NCBI GenBank assembly: GCA_037178625.1
Contig: CM074133.1
Span: forward strand, 1,612,001 to 1,676,000
Direction: 5' to 3'
From: Skeletonema tropicum
Lineage: Eukaryota; Bacillariophyta; Thalassiosirophyceae; Thalassiosirales; Thalassiosiraceae
DNA length: 64,000 bases
The notes under the pieces were generated by a model, which was given only the letters and a program-made list of their open reading frames with translations, was not told the origin of the DNA and made no database searches. Positions 49,210 to 60,500 of this stretch are shown here, piece by piece. Made by a program: the position numbers and the translations under genes. Each line of letters starts with the position of its first letter. The stretch's first letter is position 1.

Positions 49210-50937
49210 TTATGACTCCGTCACGACAACAGTGTGCATCCAACCACGATGGACCGAAACGACCTTTTGTGACTCATCTTCTTTGCTGAGCCAATCTAGA
49301 TATGATGGACGAACTGCGCCAAATTGTCTCAGCTCTTCATTACTCCAGAGTTGAATCTCAATCACTTGCCTCTTGCCACTCTCAAGGCCAGATACTATCA
49401 CAGTGCGGTCAAAGCCAGCTTGAAAACTTATGATTTCAGAAGTGTCGACAATTCCAGGCGACAAAATTTCTACCGCTTCGTCCCACATTGGAACAGGCGA
49501 GTCTGTTGCCACTCCAACTGCCCAAATCGATCCGTCCTCCAGTAGCATTGCTGCGTGATGAGTGCCACAAGCAACTTTTATTATCTGCAGATTGGCCGGT
49601 AAGCCAGGAATATACCGAGGATATGTTGAATCTTCGACAGGCTTGGAACGAATATTGAAATCGGATGCTGAAAAAGATGGATTCGGAACGCAATTCTTTC
49701 CCCAAATGTACGGAAGATTAGACGAAGTGATTGCCAAACTGAAGTTCATTCCAGCAGAAATCAAGCCAATTTTGGAATCACTCGGTGACAAGAGAGGAGC
49801 GTATATATCTTCTTTCTCAGACGCTGATGCATAGGGGTCATAAAAGTTTTCGACATGTAGGGCGTGTTCAAACGTGCGATTCTCATTCGGTTCATCGTGT
49901 TGTTCTTGTGTATCATCTGCTAACCTTCTTCCCTGGCCAAGCTGTCCCCTTTCACCTTTCCCCCAACAAAAGACCTGCCCCTCGCTGTCTAACGCAATCC
50001 CATGCTGTAGACCCAATGCCACACTAACAATAGGATTTTCCTGTTCTTTAAACTCTTTGAACAAATTCTCTCCGATACCCGTGCCATGATCTAATATATA
50101 TCGTTTGGAAGCCAAGGCATGGATCGGACTCGGAGTCCAGACATTTGGAGTAAAGGTCCCGTTGCCACATTGACCTCGTTGATTCAAACCAAACATGTAT
50201 AACGTTCCTGTTTTCGAAATAACTGCTGTCGTTCCTGCAGATGTTGCCAATGTATTCTGGTAACGTGTATGCAGTGGTGGATGTTTCGAGCTGTTTTCTG
50301 TATTCTTTCTGCCGTGTAGACCAAAGACCTCAGTGCCAATCTGATCGCCTTCGACTGCTGGTCCCGACGGTATCTTGATTTCCAACATTTTGGGTACATT
50401 ACTATACCGCCGATACTGATGTTCATTAAAAGTGACTTCATTTTCACCAGCCAAAAATGATGCAAATCTTTGTAACATTGATGGTTCTTTTGTTGAATCA
50501 TCATCATCAATCTCTTCTCCTTCTTCTAACGGTAGACTGTATTGTACACAAAAATCTCTAAGGAAGGGCGGCAGTCTTCGTAGACGCATCAATGTTTGAA
50601 AGTCATGCGGTCTTCCACAAACCATGAGCTTTCGTTCGTTATTGTCTCTATTTTGTGCAATAATCGCAGTATGTCCCCATCCCGTAGAAGCTGCGACACA
50701 TTTCATTTTTTCATCATCCAAACCCTTTAGTTGTATCATGCGTTGCGATTCTCCAAGTTGTTGTATCTCTTCAGGGCTGAGTTCAGGTGCCTCATCAGTG
50801 ATCAAGTCGTCCCGTCCACGAGAGAGAGCACCGGTCCATTGAGCACCGTATCCGTACACTGCTGACATGTGACGTCGATTGGTGGTGAAAACTTGCCGCC
50901 GAATCATTCTGGAGGTGCGGTGAATGAGGAATGACAT
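49210..50937 (-). CDS. Mitochondrial-type RCC1-like repeat protein
   Basis: The 575-residue product begins with a strongly basic, acid-free leader (MSFLIHRTSRMIRRQVFTTN), consistent with mitochondrial import. RCC1-type beta-propeller blades follow: STGWGHTAIIA near 83, GTLYMFGLNQRGQCGNGTFTP, VALGLQHGIALDSEGQVFCWGKGERGQLGQGRR, ISAGMNFSLAITSS, CGTHHAAMLLEDGSIWAVG and a final RGWMHTVVV. Such proteins (RCC1L/WBSCR16 group) act in mitochondrial ribosome and GTPase regulation, though that specific link is inference from the leader. Upstream frame to 51012 begins with TTG, so the ATG at 50937 is used. It is divergent to a methyltransferase, with a GGAATTAGTA motif in between. Confidence 0.82.
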   Translation of the reverse strand: MSFLIHRTSRMIRRQVFTTNRRHMSAVYGYGAQWTGALSRGRDDLITDEAPELSPEEIQQLGESQRMIQLKGLDDEKMKCVAASTGWGHTAIIAQNRDNNERKLMVCGRPHDFQTLMRLRRLPPFLRDFCVQYSLPLEEGEEIDDDDSTKEPSMLQRFASFLAGENEVTFNEHQYRRYSNVPKMLEIKIPSGPAVEGDQIGTEVFGLHGRKNTENSSKHPPLHTRYQNTLATSAGTTAVISKTGTLYMFGLNQRGQCGNGTFTPNVWTPSPIHALASKRYILDHGTGIGENLFKEFKEQENPIVSVALGLQHGIALDSEGQVFCWGKGERGQLGQGRRLADDTQEQHDEPNENRTFEHALHVENFYDPYASASEKEDIYAPLLSPSDSKIGLISAGMNFSLAITSSNLPYIWGKNCVPNPSFSASDFNIRSKPVEDSTYPRYIPGLPANLQIIKVACGTHHAAMLLEDGSIWAVGVATDSPVPMWDEAVEILSPGIVDTSEIISFQAGFDRTVIVSGLESGKRQVIEIQLWSNEELRQFGAVRPSYLDWLSKEDESQKVVSVHRGWMHTVVVTES

Positions 50938-51264
50938 TGATGCAGTATTGGTCAGGTTGAATTGGCTGCCTGAGCCTGAGGCTACGTGGTTATGCCAAGA
51001 AGCAAGAGGCAAGAGGCAGAGGTGTTTATGGTGCTGGTGGATGCTTGGTGACCGTTTTGCATGTGAGCTTTTTGCCGAAGATATCCACAGCCCGCGGAGA
51101 AAATGATACTAATTCCTTCTTACAAACGGAAACGGGAGAGATGGAGTAGGAAGATGAGGAGGAATTCCTAACTCTTTCCCTCTCTGCTAGAGTTAGAGTA
51201 GTTCCTCCGCAGCTATGCCTCTGTTCTGCCTACACAGTACACAGGGGGGTTTGCATTTAGCAGC
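50938..51264. other. Divergent promoter region with GGAATTAGTA motif
   Basis: This 327-bp spacer holds the fifth copy of the motif (51106-51115, inverse) near its centre. No other feature is obvious. Confidence 0.4.
51106..51115 (-). promoter_or_regulatory. GGAATTAGTA motif, copy 5 (divergent intergenic)
   Basis: Reads TACTAATTCC on the plus strand. It is 169 bp from the start at 50937 and 150 bp from the start at 51265. A regulatory role is inferred from recurrence and position only. Confidence 0.4.
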
Positions 51265-53127
51265 ATGAAGAATCTGATCTTCCTTTCAGCGCAGGTGGTC
51301 TTCTGCACGACTTTATCCGTGGTGCTTTCGTTTCATGTTCATGTGGAAACAACCTCAAGGCAGAACAACGTGTCTCGGACAAGATCGACACATCACCATG
51401 TTGTATTTGCAAATAGATACAACGAGGTGTCGTCATCTCCTGCTGATACCAGTGTTGCATCACGGATAGATGAAGCAATACCATTCCTCCGACAAGTTGG
51501 GAGATCATACGCTGATAATAGCGACGCTTGGCAACAAGATATTGACAAATTGCATGAGTTACTCCATCAGACAAGGTATCATCACTCGACAATAAAAAAG
51601 CACATTTTCAATCTCCCAATAAATGAAAGAAGTAACGATGGACAGTATCATGAAGATGAACAATCGCTTGAAGAGTACAAATATGAATACCCATTCGGCC
51701 CGACATATGTACGACCCATTGCTATAGGGCAAAGTATAGACTTGAGACAGTTCATCGATATCGAATCAACTTCTGAATGGATGTCCTCTCTTCAGGTTCT
51801 TTCGACATTATTTTTACTTTCGAGCACTGTTCCACTGTCATTATTTACTCAAGTTGTTGTACGTGGAGGAGACTCTTTGGACCTACTTTTGAGATTGGGG
51901 CTAGTATACCTTTCATCGGATGATGATGCAAATAATGATGAAGACGGGCAGTGGATTGTGCCTTTGGTTCATCTGTTTCCATTACAAATACCACAGCTTC
52001 CTGGTACCGGTACCAGAGATCAGCATGATCTAGTGACTAACATGGTGTTCATGACAGATTTACACCCAAACGTTCTTTCCGTGACATCAATCCCTTCAGG
52101 ATCAAACTGTCCTGACGAAGGAGCAGTCATGTACATAGGCCCAGACTCTATTGCATTAGTACACCATTTGCACGCGAGTTTGATTGCATTTCTCAATAAT
52201 GGCAACTTAGAAAGACCAGTGTTTCGGGTTTTAGATGTGTGCTGTGGATCAGGTGTGCAAGCTCTAGCTACACTTGGAATGTTAGATTTACTTCGTAACT
52301 CTCGACATGAATTGGCTGCAGTGACTGTTGAAGCAGTTGCTGTAGATGTCAACAAGCGCGCTTTACGATTTACAGAGTTCAATGCTCGATTGAATAGACT
52401 GAAGGTAACAACATTGCAAAGTGATTTGCTTGCCGACGATGCAGTGACATCAATAGAGGAGATGGTTGGAAGAGGAGAAAGCAAAAAGTTTGACATTCTT
52501 CTTGCGAATCCACCATTTATTCCAACTCCCAACTTGGTTTCAGACGATGCTGCCCTTTCTCTACGTGAAACCAATTCCATTTCAAACACTTCTCAGAGCT
52601 ACGGTCTATTTTCTTCAGGTGGAGTTAGTGGCGAAGATTGTTTGTGTGCGATAATACAAATGGCACCAAGCATCTTGAGAAGCGATGGTGGCTTGATGGC
52701 GATTGTGTCAGAATTTATGAATCCTCCGCTAAGTGACTCAGATGAACAGGATTGCGTGTTAATTACCAAATTGGAGCAGTGGTGGGGAGCTGATCCTGAC
52801 GTGGTTGCAAGTGGGGTATTGTTCACCAATGAGTATCCTCTCACATCCGAGGTGTATGCTCAGCGCAGGGCTCTGACCGACGATAATCGTGTTGTATCTT
52901 TGTGGTTGAACCATTTAGAAAGGAATAAGATCTATCACGTATCGCCTGGTCTCTTGTTTGTCAAGTGCGAGAGCGAGAGCGAGGCTGGCAATCCCAACAA
53001 CACAACAGGCTGCAAAATTGACTCTCGCCTCGTGCCCAAGACAAGCAATGGGTCTATTTGGACTCCGCACAACTACAATGCAGTAGAGTGCACAATGAAA
53101 ATACTCAGTGATCTTTATCATTCTTGA
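51265..53127 (+). CDS. Class I SAM-dependent methyltransferase with NPPF motif
   Basis: The 620-residue product starts with a hydrophobic signal (residues 3-23, ending VLSFHV) that suggests secretory or plastid routing. The N-terminal 300 residues are an accessory domain (FLRQVGRSY, then a Leu-rich region with VVRGGDSLDLLLRLGLVY) and are not recognised. From about residue 322 a Rossmann methyltransferase follows: motif I VLDVCCGSGVQALAT, an acidic motif II (VEAVAVDVNKRALRF), and motif IV ILLANPPFIP near 412-421. NPPF is typical of enzymes that methylate exocyclic or side-chain nitrogen (HemK/PrmC, RlmG, TrmN6 types). The accessory domain plus NPPF recalls release-factor or RNA methyltransferases, but the target is not determined. 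Confidence 0.85.
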   Translation: MKNLIFLSAQVVFCTTLSVVLSFHVHVETTSRQNNVSRTRSTHHHVVFANRYNEVSSSPADTSVASRIDEAIPFLRQVGRSYADNSDAWQQDIDKLHELLHQTRYHHSTIKKHIFNLPINERSNDGQYHEDEQSLEEYKYEYPFGPTYVRPIAIGQSIDLRQFIDIESTSEWMSSLQVLSTLFLLSSTVPLSLFTQVVVRGGDSLDLLLRLGLVYLSSDDDANNDEDGQWIVPLVHLFPLQIPQLPGTGTRDQHDLVTNMVFMTDLHPNVLSVTSIPSGSNCPDEGAVMYIGPDSIALVHHLHASLIAFLNNGNLERPVFRVLDVCCGSGVQALATLGMLDLLRNSRHELAAVTVEAVAVDVNKRALRFTEFNARLNRLKVTTLQSDLLADDAVTSIEEMVGRGESKKFDILLANPPFIPTPNLVSDDAALSLRETNSISNTSQSYGLFSSGGVSGEDCLCAIIQMAPSILRSDGGLMAIVSEFMNPPLSDSDEQDCVLITKLEQWWGADPDVVASGVLFTNEYPLTSEVYAQRRALTDDNRVVSLWLNHLERNKIYHVSPGLLFVKCESESEAGNPNNTTGCKIDSRLVPKTSNGSIWTPHNYNAVECTMKILSDLYHS

Positions 53128-53162
53128 GCAATGCATATAATATCTCATATTAATTTATATTG

Positions 53163-54440
53163 TCAATCATCCACTTCGATGGCATGATACTTTCCTGTAA
53201 ACGACTCGTCTACACGTTTTTGGATGAACACAATCAGTTCCGACAAAAACCGTGCAAAGTCTTGTGATTTTTCGTCAGACAATAAAATAGAGGTTGGGTT
53301 GTTCTTCTTCAAATCAAATTCAGACAAGAGGTCCGGTATTTTTACAAAAAGTCGGAGCAAAAATTCGGCTGGATACCAATGACTCGGTTGTCGCTCTGGT
53401 GCCTGACCATTATCAAGTGGTTTGTCATCTTCCTTGGCACATTGGGTCATTACCTTTGCGAACTGCTCTCGTTCTTCTGCGTACAACAAGTACAAAGGGA
53501 GAGACGCATCCACCAGCGCTAGTATGGACAATGCAAACTCCTTCCGCTTCTTCTTATTCATTTTGAGATCTTCTTTCGTAAGAATATCACCCATGCTACT
53601 CTCTTCTCCAACTCCTCCGTCACTACAGGAACTATTACCCGATAAATCACGTTGCAAGCGTCGATGGTAGTTTGCGAATGTTTCTAAATCTTCTTGTTTC
53701 TTCGTTTGAATGTATTGTCCCATGATATCTACAATGGATGTTGGTGCTGGAATGACATGCAACATTGTAATGGCTTTTTCTGTGCTTCTTTGTTGTGAAT
53801 GCAAAATTGGAGGCGGGTAAACTTTCACTGTAATTTTGTCTCGATCATCACACAGTATAGTTTGCAGTGTAAATGGAAGTTCACAAGCTCTTGTGATCAA
53901 TTGCAAATTACGATGCAGTGGAGAAGAAGAATTCTCTGATGTTGCCCCCCTCTTTCTCTTTTTTGTATTTTCTTTTTGCTTTGACTGTGATCTAGCAACC
54001 TTGCCAGAATTCTCTGATACCCTCTGGCGATTTTCAATTGAGTCATCAAATATATCTCGTTCTGTGACCCATCTATCCCATCGAGAGTTCCACCCATTAA
54101 AGTGGACGTGGTGGCACCACTCTTGCGATAATCCGCTGCCCAAGTTGTTATTACTTAGTGCGTCAATTGCCGCAATCCCAACGCGACCTCTGCCTCTACC
54201 GCTCTTTCTTTTGGGCAATATTTTTTTCGTCGTCGGATCGATATACTTTAACTCTGATTTACGAATTACTGCTTCATAAAGAGGTGCAGAGGCATCGTCG
54301 CTGGTTGCGTTGTTTGTATCGATGCAAAGCACCTTTTGTTGGGCGTGGTATTTTGGTCCATGGGATTCATCATCGGCTGCTTCTTCGACACTCTCCTTAG
54401 GGAGAACGCTAGATATTACAGCTCTATCACTATCAGCCAT
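53163..54440 (-). CDS. MRG-family chromatin protein (MRG15/Eaf3-like)
   Basis: MRG15/Eaf3 proteins read H3K36 methylation through a chromo-barrel and bring NuA4 acetyltransferase or Rpd3S deacetylase complexes. The 425-residue product has the N-terminal chromo-barrel (KVLCIDT, YEAVIRKSELKYIDP, WCHHVHFNGWNSRWDRWV near 25-130), a Lys-rich linker, and the C-terminal MRG domain (about 180-420: LPFTLQTILCDDRDKITVK, VDIMGQYIQTKKQ, FALSILALVDASLPLYLLYAEEREQF, HWYPAEFLLRLFVKIPDLLS, FLSELIVFIQKRVDESF). The chromo-barrel carries a 30-residue Gly/Arg/Asn insert. Single-exon; ATG at 54440. The domain order is diagnostic; which complex it joins is not shown. Confidence 0.94.
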   Translation of the reverse strand: MADSDRAVISSVLPKESVEEAADDESHGPKYHAQQKVLCIDTNNATSDDASAPLYEAVIRKSELKYIDPTTKKILPKRKSGRGRGRVGIAAIDALSNNNLGSGLSQEWCHHVHFNGWNSRWDRWVTERDIFDDSIENRQRVSENSGKVARSQSKQKENTKKRKRGATSENSSSPLHRNLQLITRACELPFTLQTILCDDRDKITVKVYPPPILHSQQRSTEKAITMLHVIPAPTSIVDIMGQYIQTKKQEDLETFANYHRRLQRDLSGNSSCSDGGVGEESSMGDILTKEDLKMNKKKRKEFALSILALVDASLPLYLLYAEEREQFAKVMTQCAKEDDKPLDNGQAPERQPSHWYPAEFLLRLFVKIPDLLSEFDLKKNNPTSILLSDEKSQDFARFLSELIVFIQKRVDESFTGKYHAIEVDD

Positions 54441-56100
54441 TGTTACTTATGCTGGACGTATTCCCTTGATCCACGGCGGCCGGCTAAGAAGTAATAAGTA
54501 GTGTTTGCTAGAGGTGCAAAAAACTGACTTTTTGGTACGTTGGGCCAGGTGGAACTTATTGAAGGCATTTTACTAGCACACCGCGCACAAAATGTTGGTC
54601 AATTATTGCAAAATGTTGGTCAATTACCATGTCGACACCTCCGCAGCCTAATACATGCGTCCCCAGTAGACATATCCACCCCTATCCGGATATAATGTGA
54701 TAGCCCAAGTTATTAGCTTTCGATAGAGCCACTGGTCAACATCACACCTCCTATATTCGCCCCACAGTTGTGGAGTAGCGTAGACCATGGGGGGGCTGGA
54801 GGCGATTTTTAGTTAGAGATTTTTACTAGCAGAATTGCTAGAATGCACATCATAATATCTCCATGTAGATTAACTATAATTAGTTCAACCAAAGACTAGT
54901 TAGATTTTAATAGTCTTTAGTTTAGCATTCCTATCGACCATTTTTGTCGAATGTCTAGTGTAGTGCGTAGTAGGGGGGGTGATGACATGGTTGTTTGCCA
55001 CTTTTGTGAGTGGTGATGGCGGGGAAAAAGTTGGTCAGTTTTTTTCTTGGTCAGTTTTTTTCATCACTAGTTTGGTGTTTCATAGATATTCAGTACATAG
55101 GAGTAAGTACCTAGCTCTCGTCTATCTCACTAAGTACAACCAAAATTAAATCAGAGCTGGAAATAAATCAGAGCTGGTTTTCAACTATTCCAACGTAGAA
55201 GTTCTACGGGCAAAATGAGACAGGCGTCCGGACCGATCGAACCCAAGTTGGTACTCATGGTGATTGTATGTGTCACATCGAAGTGCTTCAACTTCAAGCG
55301 ATTAACCTTCGGAAGTTCAAGTAAGACGTCATTATGATGTCAAAACTCCTTATATTTAAATTGCTGGTACGGACAAAATAAAGTAGGTACCAGCCCACTC
55401 TCTCTAGAACAAGGAATAAAAATCGCCTAGAGACTACTGGCGGGAAAAAGTGGCACCAGGCAGTGCCAATCTCAAATCTCACACAAAACACTAACAAAAT
55501 GAACAAAGTCATAAATATGGCCATGATACTCGACAAAAATACATAGAACAGCCTCAAGATACCATACCAATCATTATATATACATTATCTGCTTCAGAAG
55601 AAACTATAGTTCATCCATATAGAGCAACTATCTACAATTTTGGCACCGATAACTGCTATTTTGATCTAGGATGACGCATGCCTACGGCATCTTTGCATGC
55701 GTGTGCTGCTACTGCTATGCGAATATACTACATATAACGTTGACCAGTGGTTTTATCGAAAGCTATTAGTCTCTTCTATCATATTATGGACGGAGATGGG
55801 GTCGGGAGGGCGATATTGACTCGCAGAACCACTATTGTAGGGGTTTAAAATCGATAGTTGTGTTTTGTTAGTGTTTTGTGTGAGATTCTCTAGTTGGTGC
55901 CACTTTTTTCCCGGTGAAACTTTTTTCCCGCCATTAGGAGATGGACTCTCTCTAGAAAAATAATAGGCGTCAGCATCTCATCTACAATATCTCACTATTA
56001 CTGCGACAGATACAGCAAACAGCTCGACAGATGGCACGTCGCATTGTCGACGCAGAGAAGGACGGCACGAACACAAATAATACGCATAGCAGTGACAGCA
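54441..56100. repeat. Repeat-rich 1.7-kb intergenic region with nested inverted repeats
   Basis: No gene is visible. Arm A 54711-54760 and arm A' 55719-55767 are imperfect inverted copies (shared TAGCTTTCGATA, CCACTGGTCAAC, TATATTCGC). Arm B 55397-55499 and arm B' 55861-55955 are a second inverted pair including a perfect 25-bp match (55475-55499 with 55863-55887) and the shared GGCGGGAAAAA and AGTGGCACCA blocks. Short TTGGTCA direct repeats occur at 54594-54620 and 55031-55060. The pattern suggests a degraded foldback transposon or nested MITEs. No transposase is seen. Confidence 0.7.
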
Positions 56101-56622
56101 ATGAAATCTTATGACTCCATCTCAGTTCCAACCAAGCAAGGTCAAGGCGACCAGGCAGAGACTACCAGCAACAGGTACCTCGTTGGATCCTCTCAGCACC
56201 AACATGATGATGCCTTCTCTCGATATTCGAATAACTTCGTCCGAATGAAGTCTCTCTTGCTTTCCTCTCGAGAGGAAGATGACGGTGCTGACGAAGATGA
56301 CGACCTGGACGCTCTTGCATCAATCAACCGAGCCCTCAGCAGCGCAGGTTTCAGTAGCATTTCCCAACTGAACCGAGACAAGAGACGCAGAGGAAATAAC
56401 TCTTCGTGTATCAAACAAGGGCATGAACGCAAGACGAGGCTATCTTGGGAGCTTCACCCGAGCTTGATCCTGCATGACTTCATTGAGGAGCTTGAAGCAT
56501 TAGATAATGGAGCTCACCTCATTTCAGAAACAGGTGACGAAGACGTGGAAGGAGAGGAAGGAGAGAAATCCTCCGAGAAGAAGCCAGAAGGCCAAGTTGA
56601 AAAACAAGAGAAGAAAGAGTAA
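56101..56622 (+). CDS. Hypothetical acidic protein
   Basis: A 173-residue frame from the ATG at 56101, which I do not recognise. It has an acidic stretch (REEDDGADEDDDLDALASIN), a region with FSSISQLNRDKRRRG and a helical WELHPSLILHDFIEELEAL, and ends in a Glu/Lys-rich tail. The frame is open further upstream but without an ATG. A different ATG (56031) opens another frame that closes after 27 codons, so an intron or no translation at all is possible. Confidence that this is a real gene is only moderate. Confidence 0.4.
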   Translation: MKSYDSISVPTKQGQGDQAETTSNRYLVGSSQHQHDDAFSRYSNNFVRMKSLLLSSREEDDGADEDDDLDALASINRALSSAGFSSISQLNRDKRRRGNNSSCIKQGHERKTRLSWELHPSLILHDFIEELEALDNGAHLISETGDEDVEGEEGEKSSEKKPEGQVEKQEKKE

Positions 56623-57590
56623 CGCCGTGTTTGTGTGAGGTCAAAGCGCCGCTTTTTGTGGTCGGTAGTTAAGTAATAGGGTAACAGCAAGTAGCATGAT
56701 AAACACAGTTTAGTGATGTCCCTTAGGATTGGCATGGTTGTACAGTCCTAGCCTCTGCTCTTTCCTTGGATACCACTGCTTCTGTCTACGAACAGCTCTC
56801 GTTCCCATCCACTCCGAAACTAAGTAAGTAGGTCACATCACTGCATATTACTCTACGTGAGATGAAGTTTCGTGAAGTGAACAGACTTGATAGAGCAATC
56901 ACAGGAACATAAAAGTCTATGTGTCATAGGTAGCACCTCACACCCGTTCCATCCCAAGTTCAGCTGGGGCTAGAGAGAGAACGTTTCGACGCAAAGATAC
57001 ACCATGTTTAGGTCAAAGCTTCGACTGAGAGTCAAGGGATTGTCTTTGTGAGTAGCGCGTTTGTTATGGTTTGGTTGGCAGTTGGCAGAAACTTACGGAT
57101 CTCTACAGATCTCTCACCCTGGACTCACGACTTACGATACATATCCGTGACAAGCAACAACAGGAGGCCTATTAGGCCATGGATATAGGGGGCTAGCCTA
57201 CCCCTTATCGGGGGGATTTCCCCCAGATTCCCCCCGGAGAGAAGGGGGGGACAGTTAGTTAGCGAAACTCCCGTGATTCCGTCTAAAGCTAGCCAAATGT
57301 TGGCTAATAGGAGTATGGACCATTTTGTCCCCATTTAGACGATTTTGCCACCAGATCAGAACCATCAATATCGGGGGTCTCCCCCCTCGCCCCCCCTAAA
57401 GCCAAGGGCCTACGAGGCCCGCCGGCCATGCTCCACACTCCACATACAGCCAACAGCCAGCTCCTACTTTGGCATGGCATTATTTATGTTGAGGTCATTG
57501 TTCATACTTACTAGATAATTATTATGATGCAATCAGGCTAAGAGGGATTTCTTGAAACAATAGAGCTGACGAAGATCTCCTAACTAAAGC
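56623..57590. other. Intergenic with G/C-run block
   Basis: No gene is visible. Positions 57160-57425 contain repeated runs of six or more G or C (for example ATCGGGGGGATTTCCCCC near 57207-57224 and ATCGGGGGTCTCCCCCC near 57371-57387), the palindrome GGCCTATTAGGCC at 57167-57179, and the small inverted pair CGTCTAAA/TTTAGACG (57282-57289, 57334-57341). It may be a degraded repeat or a G-quadruplex-prone block. Confidence 0.4.
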
Positions 57591-60500
57591 ATGTTTGTCA
57601 ATTTAGGGCAAGCGATGAAGAGGAGGGGTTCCGCCAAGGGTTCCGCTAGTGTCAATGTCAATAGACTGCCCGAAGAACAATTTGATGAAGAACAGAGTTT
57701 GGATCCACTATCCTACAGACTCCAGCACTTGAATCAACGAGGTTGCAACAGTGGCGATGATGTGGATCCATTTGATGTGGGCAGTGCTGGCAGCTGTTCA
57801 GATGATCAATTAGAAGACATTAACAAGGACACTGCGAAAGGTTCTGTGGACGATGCTGGTTGGGGGGCGAACAGTAATTATAACAGTGGCAGTGACTACG
57901 ACTACGATGAATGTTATCAGGAGGGCGATGGATTATTTTTAGATTTTGGTGGACGGACACCGCAAATAAGGCGTCATTCTTCGACCCCTGGATTCAGTGG
58001 TGGTGGTTCTCAATCTACACATAGTCACTGGGAAAGCACAGTAGAGCATTCTCGTCGGTCTCTTTCTACCATCAGCTGCACGCTGAATGATGTCAGCGAT
58101 GGATTAGCTGATATTGAGCGACAATGTGTGGAGATGATATCAAAGAACAATGCACCAGCATCTCCTCATGAACTCTGCATGCCAGTGGAGCAAGCGATTG
58201 CTCCACGGAGTTCTGTGGGGCAGACATCCAAAAGAGCACAATCAATATCGACATTATCAACCTTATCTTCTCCGACAGATAAGTGCATGAGAATTAATAT
58301 CGCATCAGCTGATAAACCACAATCATCTCTCCCGCCCCCGCCGCTATCTTATAAACCGGTATCAAGGCGATCCTCATTAAACGCGAAGGAAGAAACGGAA
58401 GACATTACCCAAACAGACAACTCAACATTTGTCGAAGTTTCCATCGTGCCACAAAGAGTTGAGGCTCATAAAGAAGAAGAATGCCCACGCTTAGAGCAAC
58501 TACAGCAGATGACATTGGACGAACTAAAATCTGAACTCATGAAAATTCAAGCACAATCTAAAACAAACTTGGAGAATTCATGGAAGGCAGCAGAGCGTAT
58601 GCGAGTGGAGAATTCAGAATTGGATGAAAAAGCCGAAAGACTAAAGACGAAGTTGGACCTTGCGTTCAAGGCGGGGCCACCCCTATCCAGGAGACGCACC
58701 GACTCTGTCAAATATGATCATTACGATCTTGAAGAAGAAATGTCAGATGTGAATCCTGTCGATGGAAGAGAGGGCAAGCTGGGGCAGAATCTATCTAACA
58801 ATAAGACAGAATCACGTGGGGGTGTAAGCAGTTGTGATATGAAGTCCTTTGCTCCGTTTTCTGAGGAGGAGGATAAATATGATTCAATCGATGATGTGAT
58901 TGAAGCTTTTGAAGTTGATTTAGAATCGCCATCTGGCAACTTGCCAGCGAACAATAATATGCGACAAGTTGAAAATAGTGATCGCAGTGGTGACAGCGGT
59001 GAATTTGGCTTTTTCTGCCTTGATATAAATCAATCTGCGGTGAAAACGCCTTTGGCATCAAATACAGGTAAAAGCCACTGCCTTGATCAGAGCGATGGCA
59101 ACGATGAATTGAGTGACACGAAGAGTGGAGTGTATTATCCCCCACCCAATGAGGAGGAGGAGGAGGGTGACAGTGTATCAGTATCAAGTCCTCGGAAGGT
59201 ATCCGGTGACAACGCAGTAGCAATAAAGGTAGTTGCGGATAAACCAGGCTTCAAAAAGAGAGCAACTCTTGGTGAAGATCAAAGCCAAAACTTACAAAGC
59301 GCAAGTGACAATTGGAGAGACCTCAAACGAAGGCCAAGCATGTTGGTCCGAAGAAAAAGCTTCAGGGGATTTTTTGGCCTGAATGACTCTACGATGACGG
59401 CAGAAAGTGGAATGTCGTCTGACAACCTCGACAACTCGAATTCAAATCAATCAGCGACATTAAGTATCGAGGCATTACTCGATATCAATGCAAATATTTT
59501 CCAAGTGGAGGCTAGGTCTATCATGATTGAGGAGTTGGAAAATGAATTGAAGGAGAAGGGTGAAATTGTGGCAAATTTGACTGGTGAGGTTGAAGAGCAA
59601 AATGAAGAGATCAACAATTGTGAATTACAAATTACTCGAATGCGAAAACGAATTGACGATGAATACAAAGAGCTTACGCGTACACAATCCATATTGCAAC
59701 AATCAGTGAAAGAGCTGATACAGTGGGATAGCGCTATCGAGTCCAGATTAGATCAAACAGAAGGGCGAAGACAGCGTCTGAAACAACAAGAAAAAGATCT
59801 CAAGGTCAAGTTGCAGTTGAAAGAACCAAATGTGTCTGATTGTAAAGTTGAGCTGGAGCATCAAAGAAGTAGGTGCAAAGACGATTACAAAGCCTCGCAA
59901 GAAAAGTCAAGTGTGTCTCTCTCAATGGTCATGAATAGCTTGAGAGCAATGAATTGTGACAATAATCTTGAACAGAGATCCAAACAACTTCTTGATAGCT
60001 TTGATACGCAGACGGATACATTGCATCAACTATTTGGTAACTCTGATCGTGTTGCATCATTCACGACTCTGAAGAAGCGCATTGAGGATCAACGTGATAT
60101 AATTATCAAAGCTTCTGACAAATTGTTCCGCTCAGAGACAGATTTGCGAGGCAATCTGATTCGATTGAAGCTTAATCGGGAAGGAAGCAATGAGTGTTCC
60201 CATATTATGGAGAGCTCTCTTGCAAGCGAGTTTACCGAGTCGATGTTAGCACACATTGTGCAGGCTCGTGAGGATCATGCAAGGTTTTTATTTGCTGCCG
60301 TGACGAAAGTTGATGATTACTTGATGTGGTGGGATCACTTGTTAGATGCAAATTCTACACCAAAAGGTTGTGAAGAGCAGGGCGATGCATTGCACATTTG
60401 TGCGATACTTGAGCGAGTTCTTGCCGATGTAACAGAAGAATTAGCTGCCGCCCAAGCAAAGATAGATGAAGAGTATGATTTGTTTCAGAGCAACCTTCTC

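Noticed and set aside
55200..55260. Possible tRNA T-arm (GATCGAACCCAAG)
   Set aside because: No matching acceptor, D or anticodon stems could be assembled around it.
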